Positions 53,691-64,000 of a DNA stretch of 64,000 nt are shown here, piece by piece; position 1 is the stretch's first letter, and the number at the start of each line of letters is the position of its first letter. The notes under the pieces were generated by a model, which had not been told where the DNA came from, did not search any database, and saw only the letters and a list, made by a program, of their open reading frames with translations. This DNA is from Paramacrobiotus metropolitanus (Eukaryota > Tardigrada > Eutardigrada > Parachela > Macrobiotidae). Made by a program: the position numbers and the translations under genes. The stretch covers positions 992,001 through 1,056,000 of the forward strand of contig NW_026570227.1 of NCBI RefSeq assembly GCF_019649055.1, written 5' to 3'.

Positions 53691-54597
53691 CTGGTCACAT
53701 CTACACGCGTGCCGCACACCAGCTCGTTTTAAGCCATACGCACAAACCAATTTCGACGGCCGGAAGTCTTACTTATATAGACGGGTGCTAACTTATGTGA
53801 CATACAAGTTGCAACGCAAAGCCCCTAGTATATGTCTTCGGTGTTCAAGATTTGATGTTTGCAGAGACGCTCGCTTTCTGCAGTTTGTGCTGCAGAAACT
53901 GCTACACGGGCGCATTATGTTGCCGACGAGGCCAAGTACTTAACTTACACTATTTTGCAAAGTAATGCAATACTTTGAAAGTATTGTATTACTTTCAGTA
54001 CCAAGGTGACCTCCACGAACATCCCCGAACAGGCCGAAACTGACGATTAAGTGCTGGGGCATTTGAAAGTATGCCAGTACTTCGAAAGTAAAGCGATACT
54101 GTACTTTTAAAGTAAGTACACAAAACTTGAGAGTAAGAACACAAAACAATGGTCATGCACCAGTGATGCACATGCATGCACCAATGGTACGGATTTTTAC
54201 TGGTGCCGATTTTTCTTTGCACATATGTGCAGTGCACTGCCGTGTTAAGCGTATTGCGTTAAATGTGCCCAATAATTTTTGTCAGCAGTGCTTTGTACGG
54301 TTAACGCCTGCCAGCGCGACTACGGCGTGCCGCGTACTGTATATAAAGTCAAACAACTTGTTAACCTAACTAGGTTACTATTCAGTATTCACGGATTATG
54401 TATTATTCCGCTATACTGTTTTACGTCTGATGTAGTTAATTTTATTATTAATCTGTCTATTTACCTGCCTATATGTGCGTGCATAAGCAACTATAAAGCC
54501 CCCAACCGAAAATTCCACATAAACACTGAACATTCTGAATGGATAATTGTAAAAGTTTCATGATTCCGCCGGTCAGCCACACTGTGAGATAAACCTT
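53691..54597. other. Repeat-rich intergenic DNA
   Basis: At 53990-54120 there is a diverged inverse copy of the 56.5-57.3 kb repeat (CCAAGGTGACCTCCACGAAC, CCGAACAGGCCGAAACTGAC). At 54155-54220 a block with GCACATGCATGCACCA and TACTGGTGCC recurs at 59370-59440. No gene. Confidence 0.45.
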
Positions 54598-54802
54598 GTA
54601 TAGGGGGGAAAACCATGTCAGTCGAACCAATTCACGGCACTGCTGCCGTCACCCGGCTGGAGTGTGACGTTACGGCAGTATATAAGGCTAAATCAGGCGA
54701 AGTACATAAGCACCATGTTTAGCCACAACGTAAAACTCCAGCCGGCTGACGGCAGCAGTACAGGGGAATGGTTCGGGTAGACTGCTTTTTCCCCCTATAT
54801 AC
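54598..54802. repeat. MITE-like element, about 205 bp
   Basis: The ends GTATAGGGGGGAAAA and TTTTTCCCCCTATATAC are inverted. Imperfect inverse pairing continues inward for about 70 bp through GAACCA, CTGCTGCCGTCA and CCGGCTGGAGT. Confidence 0.7.
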
Positions 54803-54928
54803 TACGAGAATATAAGCGGTAGGAAAACATATACTGTACATGCATGATTATAGGAAGCGGTTATTTACAGAACAGACATAATTTATCCAGAAACGGGATT
54901 CCGGTAAATCCAGTGTGCCTTCAGCCAT

Positions 54929-55076
54929 GTACTGTACTTTCACAAGTTTAAGGAACGCTCCAGGGGCCGGGCCGCGCACACGAGTTGTCGGCCCCTTTGA
55001 GATCAAAGCCGACCGGCGGTCCGGCTACGCTGGCCACGCCCCCACCATGTTCCTTAAACTTGTGAAAATACAGTAC
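54929..55076. repeat. MITE, 148 bp, 27-bp inverted ends
   Basis: The left end GTACTGTACTTTCACAAGTT then TAAGGAAC, and the right end GTTCCTTAAACTTGTGAAAA then TACAGTAC, are inverted copies. The interior is GC-rich. The same right end occurs at 7427-7450. Confidence 0.8.
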
Positions 55077-55439
55077 AATATCTGCACCTGGTCGTTTCAT
55101 TTGCCCAGATGATAAGGATCATCTGAAAGGTCACCAAAAATCAAGCAGCTATAGCTTGGTCTTGACGTATATAATTGCTACAACAAATTCTACCCGTCGG
55201 CTTATTTACATCACTAATTTCGAATAAGCTCCTTCTACAACGGTTCTACACCGGAGGACTGGACAAAGCGGGAACCGGTCAGTTGGTCTGCGGTTCCGAA
55301 AATTAACTGCGTATTAAATTCAGCATACAGTGCTTAAAAGGTTACACAGCAGCAAGCGCTTCGAGTCTAGAAAGGGCTTCTTGGCGCATCATGCGTAGGA
55401 ACGAAGCATCGACGTTTCTAACTGTATCTTGTATAAAAA
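55077..55439. other. Intergenic, no gene seen
   Basis: Likely includes the 3' UTR of the minus-strand gene that ends at 55440. Nothing else recognised. Confidence 0.4.
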
Positions 55440-55745
55440 TTACGAGGTATTCTTATAAAGCATGCCCAGAACGTAACCTTTGTAGGGAGGGGCGCGAGGA
55501 TACGGCAGGGCAGACAGCAGCGCGTCCATCTGGGCCTCCAGGCGAGCCAGCCGGTTCTGCGTCTGTGCATGCTGGTTGATTAGCCATCTGACGGCGGTAA
55601 TCAGCAGGATGAGCACGCTCAGCGTCAGGATCAGAGCGTACTCCACGGTATGATATGGATCACAAGTATGCCGCTTAATGCAGGCAACACATTCGCTGCG
55701 GAGAGAGCCCTCTCCCGCCGGTAGTTGTGCTGCGGTGAAATTCAT
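55440..55745 (-). CDS. Small single-pass membrane protein
   Basis: 101 residues from the minus-strand ATG at 55745; the longer ORF to 55904 has a poor N-terminus. A short N-terminal part has an N-glycosylation site (NFT) and three or four Cys (SECVACIKRHTC). It is followed by one strong membrane helix (YALILTLSVLILLITAVRWL) and a helix with coiled-coil character (NRLARLEAQMDALLSALP) and a Pro-rich, Tyr-containing tail. With Arg directly after the helix, the N-terminus is probably outside. No upstream signal peptide, so it would be signal-anchored. No homologue recognised; the composition is convincing for a real gene. Confidence 0.55.
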   Translation of the reverse strand: MNFTAAQLPAGEGSLRSECVACIKRHTCDPYHTVEYALILTLSVLILLITAVRWLINQHAQTQNRLARLEAQMDALLSALPYPRAPPYKGYVLGMLYKNTS

Positions 55746-56485
55746 TGTACTTAGGACGATGTATACTAGAATGTTATTACTGCTTTGAAAGATAACGACG
55801 TTGGCTAATACATCTGCATTATCGACACGGCAAATGGATCGTCGCTTATGTATGTTACATGCATATATAACGGCAAAGTTGCACGGGCACCTGGTCATAT
55901 CCACTGGTTTGCGGCACTTATACCGAGCATTTCTTGTCAGAATAGTGAGAATACATAGCGAAGCGGCACTCCACGAATTCCGCTGTCAGCAGAATAATAA
56001 ACATTTCCGGTTTCTGCTCAATATTTTATGGCTCGTAGGCTCCACTGGTTGCCATGTTAAGCATTTCAAATTTTAGAAGTTTGAATTAATTGAAAAGTGT
56101 GGGAAATATCTAAGACATTCGATTTATAATATGTGTGCAATTGAAATCGTTAAAATGTTTTGAAAAGGTCTTAACAATTGTGCACTTAGAACACAGCGGT
56201 CTTTTCACGGTCAACACACCCATTCACGGTCTGGACCGACTGTGAATGGGAACTTAATATTGAAGACATTTGCATTATGAAACTTCCCTTTCTTTTGAGC
56301 TATAACTCGGTGTTCTTACAGCACGGGAAGTGAACGTAAAACGAGTTCGCCATAGCAGTCTGTGGAGCCTACGATCCTTAAAGCACGGCGCTGCAAGCGG
56401 GCTGCTTGCCTTACTGTGACGTCACCATTGGTGCCCGCACGCCTTCTCTCTTTAGTACAGCCCTGAATCCCTGATATAACAAATT
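55746..56485. other. Intergenic, no gene seen
   Basis: A small hairpin CCCATTCACGGTC / GACTGTGAATGGG lies at 56219-56250. No ORF of interest. Confidence 0.4.
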
Positions 56486-57290
56486 AAAGGCGTTGTTCGG
56501 GAAGGTCACTTTGGCACAGCAGTCATTGAAGTACACCAATACTTTTAAGGACAACAATACTTTCAAAGTGCTGCAAAACTTTAAAATGCCTCAGCGCTAG
56601 ATCGTCTGTTTCGGCTTGTTCGGCGTTGTTCGGGAAGGTCACTTTGGTAGAGCAGTACACTTTGAAAGTACTATTGTACTTTAAAAAAGTGTAGTGTTGT
56701 ATTTTAAAAGTGTAGTGTTGTATTTTAAAAGTGTAGTGTTTTATTTTGTTGTATTTTTTGTATTTTGGAAGTATTACTGTACTTTCAAAGTACTGCAATG
56801 CTTACTCTAAAATGCCTCAGCGCTTGATCTTCTGTTTCTGCTTGTTCGGCGTTGTTCGGGAAGGTCACTTTGGCACAGCAGTACTTCAGAATTACTGTTG
56901 CACTCTGACAAGCTGAAACAGACGATGAAGCGCTGAGGCATTTAAAATACTACAATGATTTAAAAGTACAGGAATACTTTCGAAGTGCAACAGTTCTTTC
57001 AAAGTATAGTACTACTGAACCAAAGTGACCTTCCCGAACAACGCCGAACAAGCCGAAACAGATGATCAAGCGCTTAGGCATTTTAAAATATTGCAATACA
57101 TTTAAAGTACAAGATTACTTTAAAATTATTGCTGTACTTCAAAATTATTGCTGTTCTTTGATAGTACTGCAGTGCTTTAATTGCCACAGCGCTGAATCGG
57201 CTTGTTCGGCTCTGTTCGGGAAGGTCACTTTGGCACAGCAGTTCTTTGAAAGTACGGGTGCACTTTAGAAGTACTGCTGAACAGAAAGCC
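56486..57290. repeat. Cluster of direct and inverted repeat copies
   Basis: The block GCGTTGTTCGGGAAGGTCAC then TTTGG occurs in direct orientation at about 56493, 56630, 56855 and (as CTGTTCGGG) 57210, and inverted near 57006. Each is accompanied by AATGCCTCAGCGCT and by AGTACTTT/AAAGTACT motifs. Between them lie short A/T repeats such as AAGTGTAGTGTTGTATTTTA. This looks like several MITEs of one family stacked together. Confidence 0.7.
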
Positions 57291-57319
57291 AGTAGTACTC
57301 TGTACTGTCTCCAGGCAAT

Positions 57320-57968
57320 ACAGTATGCAAAGCAATATGTATAAAAGCACTTCGCATCGGCGCTCCAGTATGCGTTGAACACAGGTGCAAATGCGGCAGC
57401 ACCGTTGATGTTTGGGGATATCACGGGTTGGGATGTAAGCGCCTCAAAGCAAAGATTTCCCGTCACAACGAAGTCAGAGACGTTATCCACTGGGCATGCG
57501 GTTGGGCAAGCATTCCTTCAGTTCTGGAACCTCCAGGCCTGTATCGTGATACTCTAAAACGACCGGACGGCATGACGATGGTCCCCTTCAGCCAAGGAAA
57601 ATCTTGGGTTTGGGACGTCACCTGCCCGGACACCATGGCCACTTCCTACATCGCCAAGACGTCCCAGGAGGCCGGTGCGGCCGCTACCATGGCAGAGACG
57701 AAGAAAAATCACAAGCACGGATATTTGCGCGATAATTTCAATTTCTCTGTTTTTGGTTTTTGAAACAATGGGCGTGTGGGGTAAAGAATCGAAATGTAAG
57801 ATGTCTACGCTCGGTAAGATGCTTTTCGAGCGGACACAAGAGAAGCGTTCCACTCAGTTTCTAAAGCAGCGAATCTGTGTTGCTTTAATGCGAGGAAATG
57901 CCGCGTGTGTTCAGGAAACGTTTTGTATCGGTAAGAGGCTGGATGAAGTGTATTATGTGTTGAAATGA
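57320..57968 (+). pseudogene. Retroelement C-terminal fragment with nuclease-like domain
   Basis: The open frame reads a CXC...HGLGC zinc-finger-like start (RCKCGSTVDVWGYHGLGCK), then SRHNEVRDVI, LEPPGLYRDTLKRPDGMTMV and VWDVTCPDTMATSY. Near 57745-57765 the frame shifts by one base in a T-rich run and continues ETMGVWGK...RICVALMRGNAACVQETF to a stop at 57968. From memory of family patterns, this module follows reverse transcriptase domains in many invertebrate elements, and RPDG...WDVT resembles a PD-(D/E)XK nuclease core. No RT lies upstream, so it is a truncated copy. Confidence 0.6.
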
Positions 57969-58176
57969 TGAACTGCGTAATTTTGCGTTTAACCTACGTT
58001 ATGGTGAATAACCCAATAAAGCCGCTGCTTCGATTAACAAGCTGTACCTTATAGATAACAAAAACTAAATATTATAGAAGTACGCACTTAATAGTACTGT
58101 AACTGCTATACTACAGTGCCTACATTAGCGCTCAGCAAAGGTTAACCTATCGCAAAATTACTAATGGGTGTGTATT
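57969..58176. other. Short spacer
   Basis: AATAAA at about 58013 follows the fragment. Nothing else seen. Confidence 0.3.
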
Positions 58177-58850
58177 TAAGGGATTTGGCCCGGTACATAG
58201 CACCAAATCTGTATACATCCACGGCAACTTTCGCTGCCGCGCGCTCCCAAACCCTTTTTTGCGTTGCTTTATGATGTTTTGTAGCCAAAGGATTCGTATA
58301 CATAGGCGAAAAAACCGTTTTTGCGCGCAACATCCGGTTCGGGAGTTATTAGTGAAATAAAATTCCCAAAAGTTTAAACGCGCGGAGGTGTACCACCAAA
58401 AGTCTCGTTATGATCCGATGCTCTTCAAATTTTGCACGAAAACACATTGCTATGAAGATCGTTTTGGTACCGCACCAGCTTTCTACCATTTTTTTCAAAT
58501 TTTAAATTAATTTTAAAATTTTTGAAATCTATTTGGAAAGTGCTGGAAAGCTGGTTCGGTACCAAAACGATCTTCATAGTAATGTGCGTTTTCGTTCAAA
58601 ATTTGAAGAGCATCGGTTCATAATGAGACTTTTGATACACCTCCGCGCGTTTAAACTTTTGGAATTTTATTTCACTAATAACTCCCGAACCGGATGTTGC
58701 GCGCACAAACAGTTTTTTCGCCTATGTATACGAATCCTTTGGCTACAAAATGTTACAAAGCAATGCAAAAATGTGTTTAGGAGTGCGCGACAGCGAAAGT
58801 TCCCGTGTATGTACCCGAATTTGGTACTATGTACCGGGCCAAATCCCTTA
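58177..58850. repeat. Large fold-back element, about 320-bp arms
   Basis: The outer ends TAAGGGATTTGGCCCGGTAC and GTACCGGGCCAAATCCCTTA are exact inverses. Pairing continues through ACTTTCGCTG, GGATTCGTATACATAGGCGA, CATCCGGTTCGGGAGTTATT, GCGCGGAGGTGT and TCGTTTTGGTACCG to an A/T-rich centre near 58490-58530. Relatives lie at 2385-2600 and 46330-46590. No coding capacity. Confidence 0.85.
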
Positions 58851-60904
58851 ATTAGATAGTATTTGCACGACACAGTATGTGACGTACAAAATTCGGTGTG
58901 TAAATGCCAGTATAACACTTAGTGTTCAGAACGATGACCTCTATACAATAAGTGAAAGTTTTGCAACATTAAATTTTGCTGTCAATGACGTGTCAATCGC
59001 TGTCGATGGTACCTGCATTCCTGACCACTGTCCACTGCAGTTACCCAGGGGCTTGGGTATTACACGCTTGTGCAATCAATACCCAATATCGACCGCACGA
59101 TGAGAAAGTACCAGTGAACTGCATCAGGGCGCACGGCGAGATGGGGAATTACAAACAATAGGGTAACAATTACAGCACTGCCATAAATAATTATTATTGC
59201 AACAATACGGACGTTGCGACGGCACTGATCAGTCAACAGTGCATTACACGGTACGTCGACAAATAATGCAATTGGTACTTGACCATGGTACTACAACTCG
59301 GCGACGACATAATTGTATGATTTATTAGCGCCTAAGGAAGTACATAAAAGTGGTACATGCAGCAAAAGTGCACATGCATGCACCAGTGGTGCAATTGAAT
59401 GTACCATTGGTACGGATCTTTACTGGTGCCCATTTGGTAATGTGCCTTCTGAATTTTGATGTTGTTTTGAAAGCTTTGGTCAGAAGAAATTGCAACAGAT
59501 TCTAAGTATAGAAAATGGAGTACTTAATATAATGACGTTCTTTAGATACTGGTACAGTGGTAGTGTGGTACTACAGTACATTCTTACGAGTAAAACAAAT
59601 TGTTGCCACGGAAGCAGCAGTTAGTGCAATAATGTAGAGAAAAATCGGAATCACACGGACAGTTTAATGAAAAAGGTGAAAAAATAGCCTGTAATAACAG
59701 GTTCAAGAAAAAATCGTGAGGAGGTCAAATATTCAAGAAAAAATCGTGAGGAGGTCGGTCAAGATACATCCGAAAGGAATAGGCCCGATTCAGCGGACCT
59801 GACAGCAGCGACTTAATGCCAGTTTTTTCTCCGAAGCTATCAAGGAAGTCGCGGTCGTATTTATAATAGCGCCCTGTCACTGTGTACAAGCTTGTCCGGC
59901 AATTTCTGTCGTAAAGGTACAGCTAGCGCGAAATTTGCGCTAAAATGATGGCCACGTCACTACGCTTATCGGATTGCCTAAATGCGCTCCGCAGATAGAT
60001 TGCCCATTATTACACCGACCGTTTTCTAACCACCTTCAGCCAGGCAGTTACTGTTATTCTCATTAAATTATCTGGCGTGCACCAAGCCACCAGCTAGCCA
60101 GATGCATGTTACGTATTTAAGCAGTATGGCGAGTGTGGCGTGGCGCGCCGTAGCATAGAGTTTGGCGTAACACGCAATTTGTATACTTCGCCGTATTGAA
60201 CCGGCAGAAATTACCTGACAAGCTTGTACACGTGATTTCGGTATCCGGGCAAGACCAACCTCTTAGCGTAAACTTTTCTCTTTATGGTCGGCACGAAGGA
60301 AAACGGAGGAACGGTCATTCTGATAATAGCCAGAGCATAATAACTAGGAAAGTGCACTCGCTTCTGGCGGGCACTGCTGCCACTGCATGACCGAAGCGTA
60401 GCAGAAAATTTCTAAATATTTTCATCTACTTATTAGCAAAACTTTGTAGAATTATTGTGATGTTTTTGAAGTATGTACAGTGTCTGTAGAGTACAAGCTG
60501 TACAACCATGTACCCGGTGACGTGTAAGGGGGTGGAGGCCACTGCTTCGAGCGACTGGAAAGTGGCGCAGATCTCCTCCCAGGCAGATCAATATTCCGCT
60601 GTTCTCGGATTAAGCATAGCAGAAGTGTTGAATCGGACATTTTTGCCGGTCATATTGAAAAACATTGCGTAAAACTAAAGCCTACTTGAAGGGACATGTA
60701 TTTACGGTCTCAGTTACGGTGGACGACCTTCCTGGCCGCTGGATTCATGGTTTTACCGGCTATAGACGTGTTTTTCGACAGTATTGCAGTTCCCAAATTT
60801 TTGTGAAGAATCAGGTAACGTCAAGTCTTGTTTGTTTACTCGATCGCCATTTGAGTAGATGGCGGTAACTTTCCCGGCGGAATACAAAATATACTCCATG
60901 CGAC
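58851..60904. other. Intergenic, no gene seen
   Basis: At 59370-59440 a copy of the GCACATGCATGCACCA / TACTGGTGCC repeat also found near 54170. A short tandem duplication AAGAAAAAATCGTGAGGAGG lies at about 59703-59755. ORFs show no domain. Confidence 0.4.
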
Positions 60905-61085
60905 CGGCGCGCATGTGCATTTGACTGAGGAAAGGCTGCGCATATGTGCATTTGATGGCGGTGACCGACAGACACCACAGTTTGAACGCCTTGAGTATAC
61001 ACGGCCAGCGCGCATGTGCATTTGACTAAGGAATTGCCGCGCATATGTGCATTTGATAGCGGTGACCGACAGACACCACATTTTT
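60905..61085. repeat. Tandem duplication of about 105 bp
   Basis: Two copies of GCGCGCATGTGCATTTGACT ... GCGCATATGTGCATTTGAT then GCGGTGACCGACAGACACCA, starting near 60907 and 61011. Each copy itself contains two GTGCATTTGA blocks. Confidence 0.8.
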
Positions 61086-62093
61086 CATGAACGCTGAACA
61101 TAGAGGACCTTCGCTACGCTTCGGTCGATTAAACATAAAAATGAACGCTTAAGGGAATTAATAAAACCCAACCAGGTCTCGGTCACCGGCATCCCCTTAA
61201 AAAAAACTTCATATTCTGTTTGAAGACATAACAGGTGTCGGGAACGTTTAAAAAATATTTTCATCGGCAATGGTTCAGCGGGCGTGGCCATAAACCAATT
61301 TAGAGAAAACAAGTACCGTATGTATCGGCTATGTATATTTACCATACTGTTCCTGTTTCGCCGGTGAAAACATATTTTCCAAGGTCCTAGCAGAGCGTTA
61401 ACCGTTAGCACTGTGAATTTTTCGCCTCCTTTTATTCTTTTTGTCTAACTGGCTTGACAGCATTAAATATTTTTGTCAAATTGCCAGCAGTTTTCGGCAT
61501 AATATTTAGTATTTACTCTGACGCGGCCACAACATTGTGCTGAACTAAGATAAGTATTTCGGATGGCAAGCTTTCCTAGAATGTTTATACTACCAAGCCA
61601 GTTATTCAAAACTAAGACCGCAACTCTGCAGTGACAGCGGGTAACGAAAACTGCTCAGAAAATTAAGTTTCACTCGCAAACAGGAATATTATGACAAGTA
61701 ATACATTGACATACACACGACACGTCTATGTTCTAAATTTATTTTTAGTCACGCCCTCTGGACCACTGCCGATGAAATTATTTTTTTAAGTATTGCCAAT
61801 GCTATACTGTCTTCATACAAACATCGAAATTCTTCAGAGGCGGTACCGGGCCCTAGTAAGAAAGCTAATAAATCTACGAGCACTAGAACGTTAAGAAAAC
61901 TGAAAACTGAACGGTAAAGTGGTAAACTAATACGTATTTAAACAGTGATTACTCGGAAGATTTATCCAGTACTTGCTTTAATACTATGATATTCTTTACT
62001 ATTATACTGAATATTTATCCAGTACTTACTCGGAAAACGAGCCATTAACTCTGTAAGTAACAACTGCCGGTTCGAAAGCTGCCAGGTGAATTT
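61086..62093. other. Intergenic, no gene seen
   Basis: Probably contains the 3' UTR of the minus-strand gene ending at 62094. No repeat or ORF of note. Confidence 0.4.
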
Positions 62094-63386
62094 TCACATT
62101 GGCGATGCCATCCTCGCTGCAGTTTTGCCCCTTTCGGCGTTCCAGAACCGTAGCAGACAGATCGGCCGGTAGCCGGATTTATTTTCTGCCAGATATAATG
62201 ACGTGTAAAATTCACCGTGTGGTGCAGCACTAGCAAAGATATTTCCGCTGGGTTGAGCAAAGCCTTTTTCTTCAAATCGCTGCCAGAAAGTTTCGACCGA
62301 AGGCGGAGTGACTGCCGGCAACTCGTGGAACGACACATTCCGAGGAATCGTGCAGGGTCGCGCACAATGCCCGGACGAAGGCAGTTCGTCCAATGGCAGA
62401 ATGTAGACAATCGATACTAAAGGTGACCTTATGGGATAGCGAAGGGTATTGCTGCATGGTTAAATCGAGTTAACATATTCGATTACCCATTGCGGGAAAA
62501 AAAGTCCCAGGTTTGTCCCAACTTTACGATCTGAGCACGCCTCGGTGTCATGGAACTTTTCTCTAGCAAACAGAAATGTTTTTCGACAATTAAAATACTA
62601 TGGAGACGATATTTAGCTCACGCATGCGGAACAACGCAGAGAATACCGCAGAAATGCGGTATTCTCTGCGTTGTTCCGCATTAAAAAAGTTGATAATTTT
62701 CCGTTATAATCGTGTATGAGCATGTGTAAAAGCGATGGCTATCCCGTAATCAGATTTGAAAATACTTTGTCATGTGGTGCAAAAAACACAGAGTAACGTG
62801 CCGCTGGTGTCCGGTACGCAAATGCAAAAAACGTCGAGGATTCTTGTATTACACATGAAATTACCAAAGCTGGGCGCCCACGCGTACGCCAGAGCTTCCT
62901 CCAGTTCCGAGACGCTGCGATTGGTCTGCGGCAGTGCGATGCGGTGAACACCCATAAATTTCGGAAGCTCCAGGAAGTCTTTGAATTCCAGTATGGTAAA
63001 GGTTTCAGCGCGTGCATAGAACACTAAACTTTTATAGCCGCGCAGGGCTATACTGCTGCTGATGGTAACGTTAAGTAATTCATCGTTTGAGCCATTGGAG
63101 CAGAGGCTCAGCGTCCCGGCAAATGTTTCGTTATCCCCTGCAAAAACGACTGGACATTAGTCAGATTCAGTTGATAATCTCTAAGTACTGTTATTTTACA
63201 AGTACACTTTGAAGTACAATTTGGAGAATACGTACGCGGTTCCCCGCTTAATAGGTGAAGTCTCGTATCACTGTGATATGGATTTCCAAGGGGATTGACA
63301 GCTCTGATGTGGTCTGCAGTTTTGTCGATATCGTCCGAAGTTTGGCCAAAAGCAAACGGTAGAAGAACCAAAATCTTTAGCAACAT
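62094..63386 (-). CDS. Secreted protein of unknown function, three exons
   Basis: Exons on the minus strand: 63386-63236, 63137-62865 and 62416-62094, total 747 bases, 248 residues. Exon 1 starts with a signal peptide (LLKILVLLPFAFG). All introns are phase 1 and GT-AG (CCGC/GTACGT ... TTTTTGCAG; TTTG/GTAATT ... CCTTTAG). Each exon's frame joins correctly, which supports the model. Exon 2 (CSNGSNDELLNVTISS, FTILEFKDFLELPKFMG) has potential N-glycosylation sites. It loosely follows the pattern of the first half of the LRR-like ectodomain at 18.8-25.8 kb, so a distant relationship is possible. Exon 3 is Pro-rich with Cys pairs (GHCARPCTIPRN), aromatic residues and a final CLLRFWNAERG. A hairpin repeat lies within intron 2. 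No membrane segment. Confidence 0.6.
62625..62680. repeat. Perfect hairpin, 26-bp arms, GAAA loop
   Basis: TGCGGAACAACGCAGAGAAT then ACCGCA, four bases, and the exact inverse. It lies in intron 2 of the minus-strand secreted-protein gene. One arm plus its flank recurs at about 3440-3495. Confidence 0.95.
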
Positions 63387-64000
63387 GGTGAGTGCGCTAC
63401 CGTCAACAGCAAAGAATAAAGATGAAGAAGTATGTATTTCGACGGAGCAAGGATATTAACCGCTTATATGAAGTAATTTTAACGTACGGACAAAACCAAT
63501 CACAAATATCACGTAATGTCTGGTAAACTGGTTTTTACGTATAAGGAGCTCATACTGTAATTATGCACCCCGCTGCACCGTATCAGGGCAAGACGTAGAA
63601 TACTTTTTAATTGCTCAAGTTAGTACCAACCATAAAAGTATTGTTTAGGTTTTACGATCCAGTTAATTTTCCGGTTATGCTGGCTGCCCACGTAATAATG
63701 CTGAAAGCGCAAGTTAAAAAGCCGTTAATTATAATTTATAGTGTACTGTCTCAATAAGCTCTGCCGGCAGCTGCCAAAAATATTGTCAACGTATCCAGAT
63801 CAATGTGAACTAACTGAGTTTTCGGGAATTTCCCAGTAATTACAGTAACTACTCAGTAATACTCATTAATTCAGTAAGTACTAAGAAGTATTCAGTAATT
63901 CCAGTTAATTTCAGTTACTTATATCGACTTCCTGCACTCAGTAATACCTACTCGTAGTTCACTATTTAGCGTTAGAAATATTTAGTTACGGTCTAGCGAT
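63387..64000. other. Upstream region of the minus-strand gene
   Basis: No gene seen. The last 180 bases contain many short CAGTAATT/TCAGTAA repeats. A promoter for the 63386 gene would lie here, but no element is clear. Confidence 0.4.

Noticed and set aside
1-64000. tRNA or rRNA genes
   Set aside because: I looked for T-arm GTTCRA motifs with plausible acceptor stems and for rRNA-like blocks by eye and found none I could support. A covariance-model scan (tRNAscan-SE, Rfam) would decide.

Overview
The window is nuclear DNA of an animal. Genes have short GT-AG introns, BTB/BACK/Kelch and secreted Cys-rich domains are present, and there is a Ty3/gypsy LTR retrotransposon, a Helitron-like tandem array and many small inverted-repeat elements. 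There are no operons, Shine-Dalgarno sites or rRNA. A compact invertebrate genome fits best; a tardigrade is my guess but the sequence does not prove it.

Layout. (1) 1.4-9.5 kb: three tandem BTB-BACK-Kelch paralogues on the plus strand. A has one frameshift, B has two, and C has lost its BTB/BACK part through an internal deletion, so all three look like decaying copies. A and B differ by one intron. (2) 10.07-17.93 kb: three head-to-tail copies of a Helitron-like non-autonomous element. Each has a leader starting TCCTATATATT, a core of 45-bp minisatellite units (about 72, 51 and 16 units) and a tail ending in a GC-rich hairpin. Because 45 is a multiple of three, the array creates long false ORFs in several frames. 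(3) 18.8-25.8 kb: two tandem secreted-protein genes. Each is best read as one three-exon gene (signal peptide exon plus two homologous LRR-like ectodomain exons, all introns phase 1), and both models give exactly 590 residues. A third, intronless copy at 27.2 kb stops where an LTR begins. (4) 27.3-40.7 kb: a 13.3-kb Ty3/gypsy element with gag, protease, RT-RNase H-integrase and an unusual 3' ORF region that is not a recognisable envelope. Gag and protease are joined by a canonical -1 slippery heptamer, and protease and pol are separated by one in-frame stop. (5) 40.7-64 kb: gene-poor DNA dense in fold-back elements, MITEs and hairpins, with a 616-bp hAT-like MITE with an 8-bp target duplication and a retroelement C-terminal fragment. 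It also holds a small single-pass membrane protein gene and a three-exon secreted-protein gene, both on the minus strand.

The window is dominated by tandem gene duplication with decay, and by repeats that spread into introns. Relatives of the repeats at 46, 58 and 62 kb lie in the introns of BTB gene A, and a minisatellite lies inside an intron of the second secreted-protein gene. Several listed ORFs begin at non-ATG codons; I moved starts to the first supported ATG or splice acceptor.
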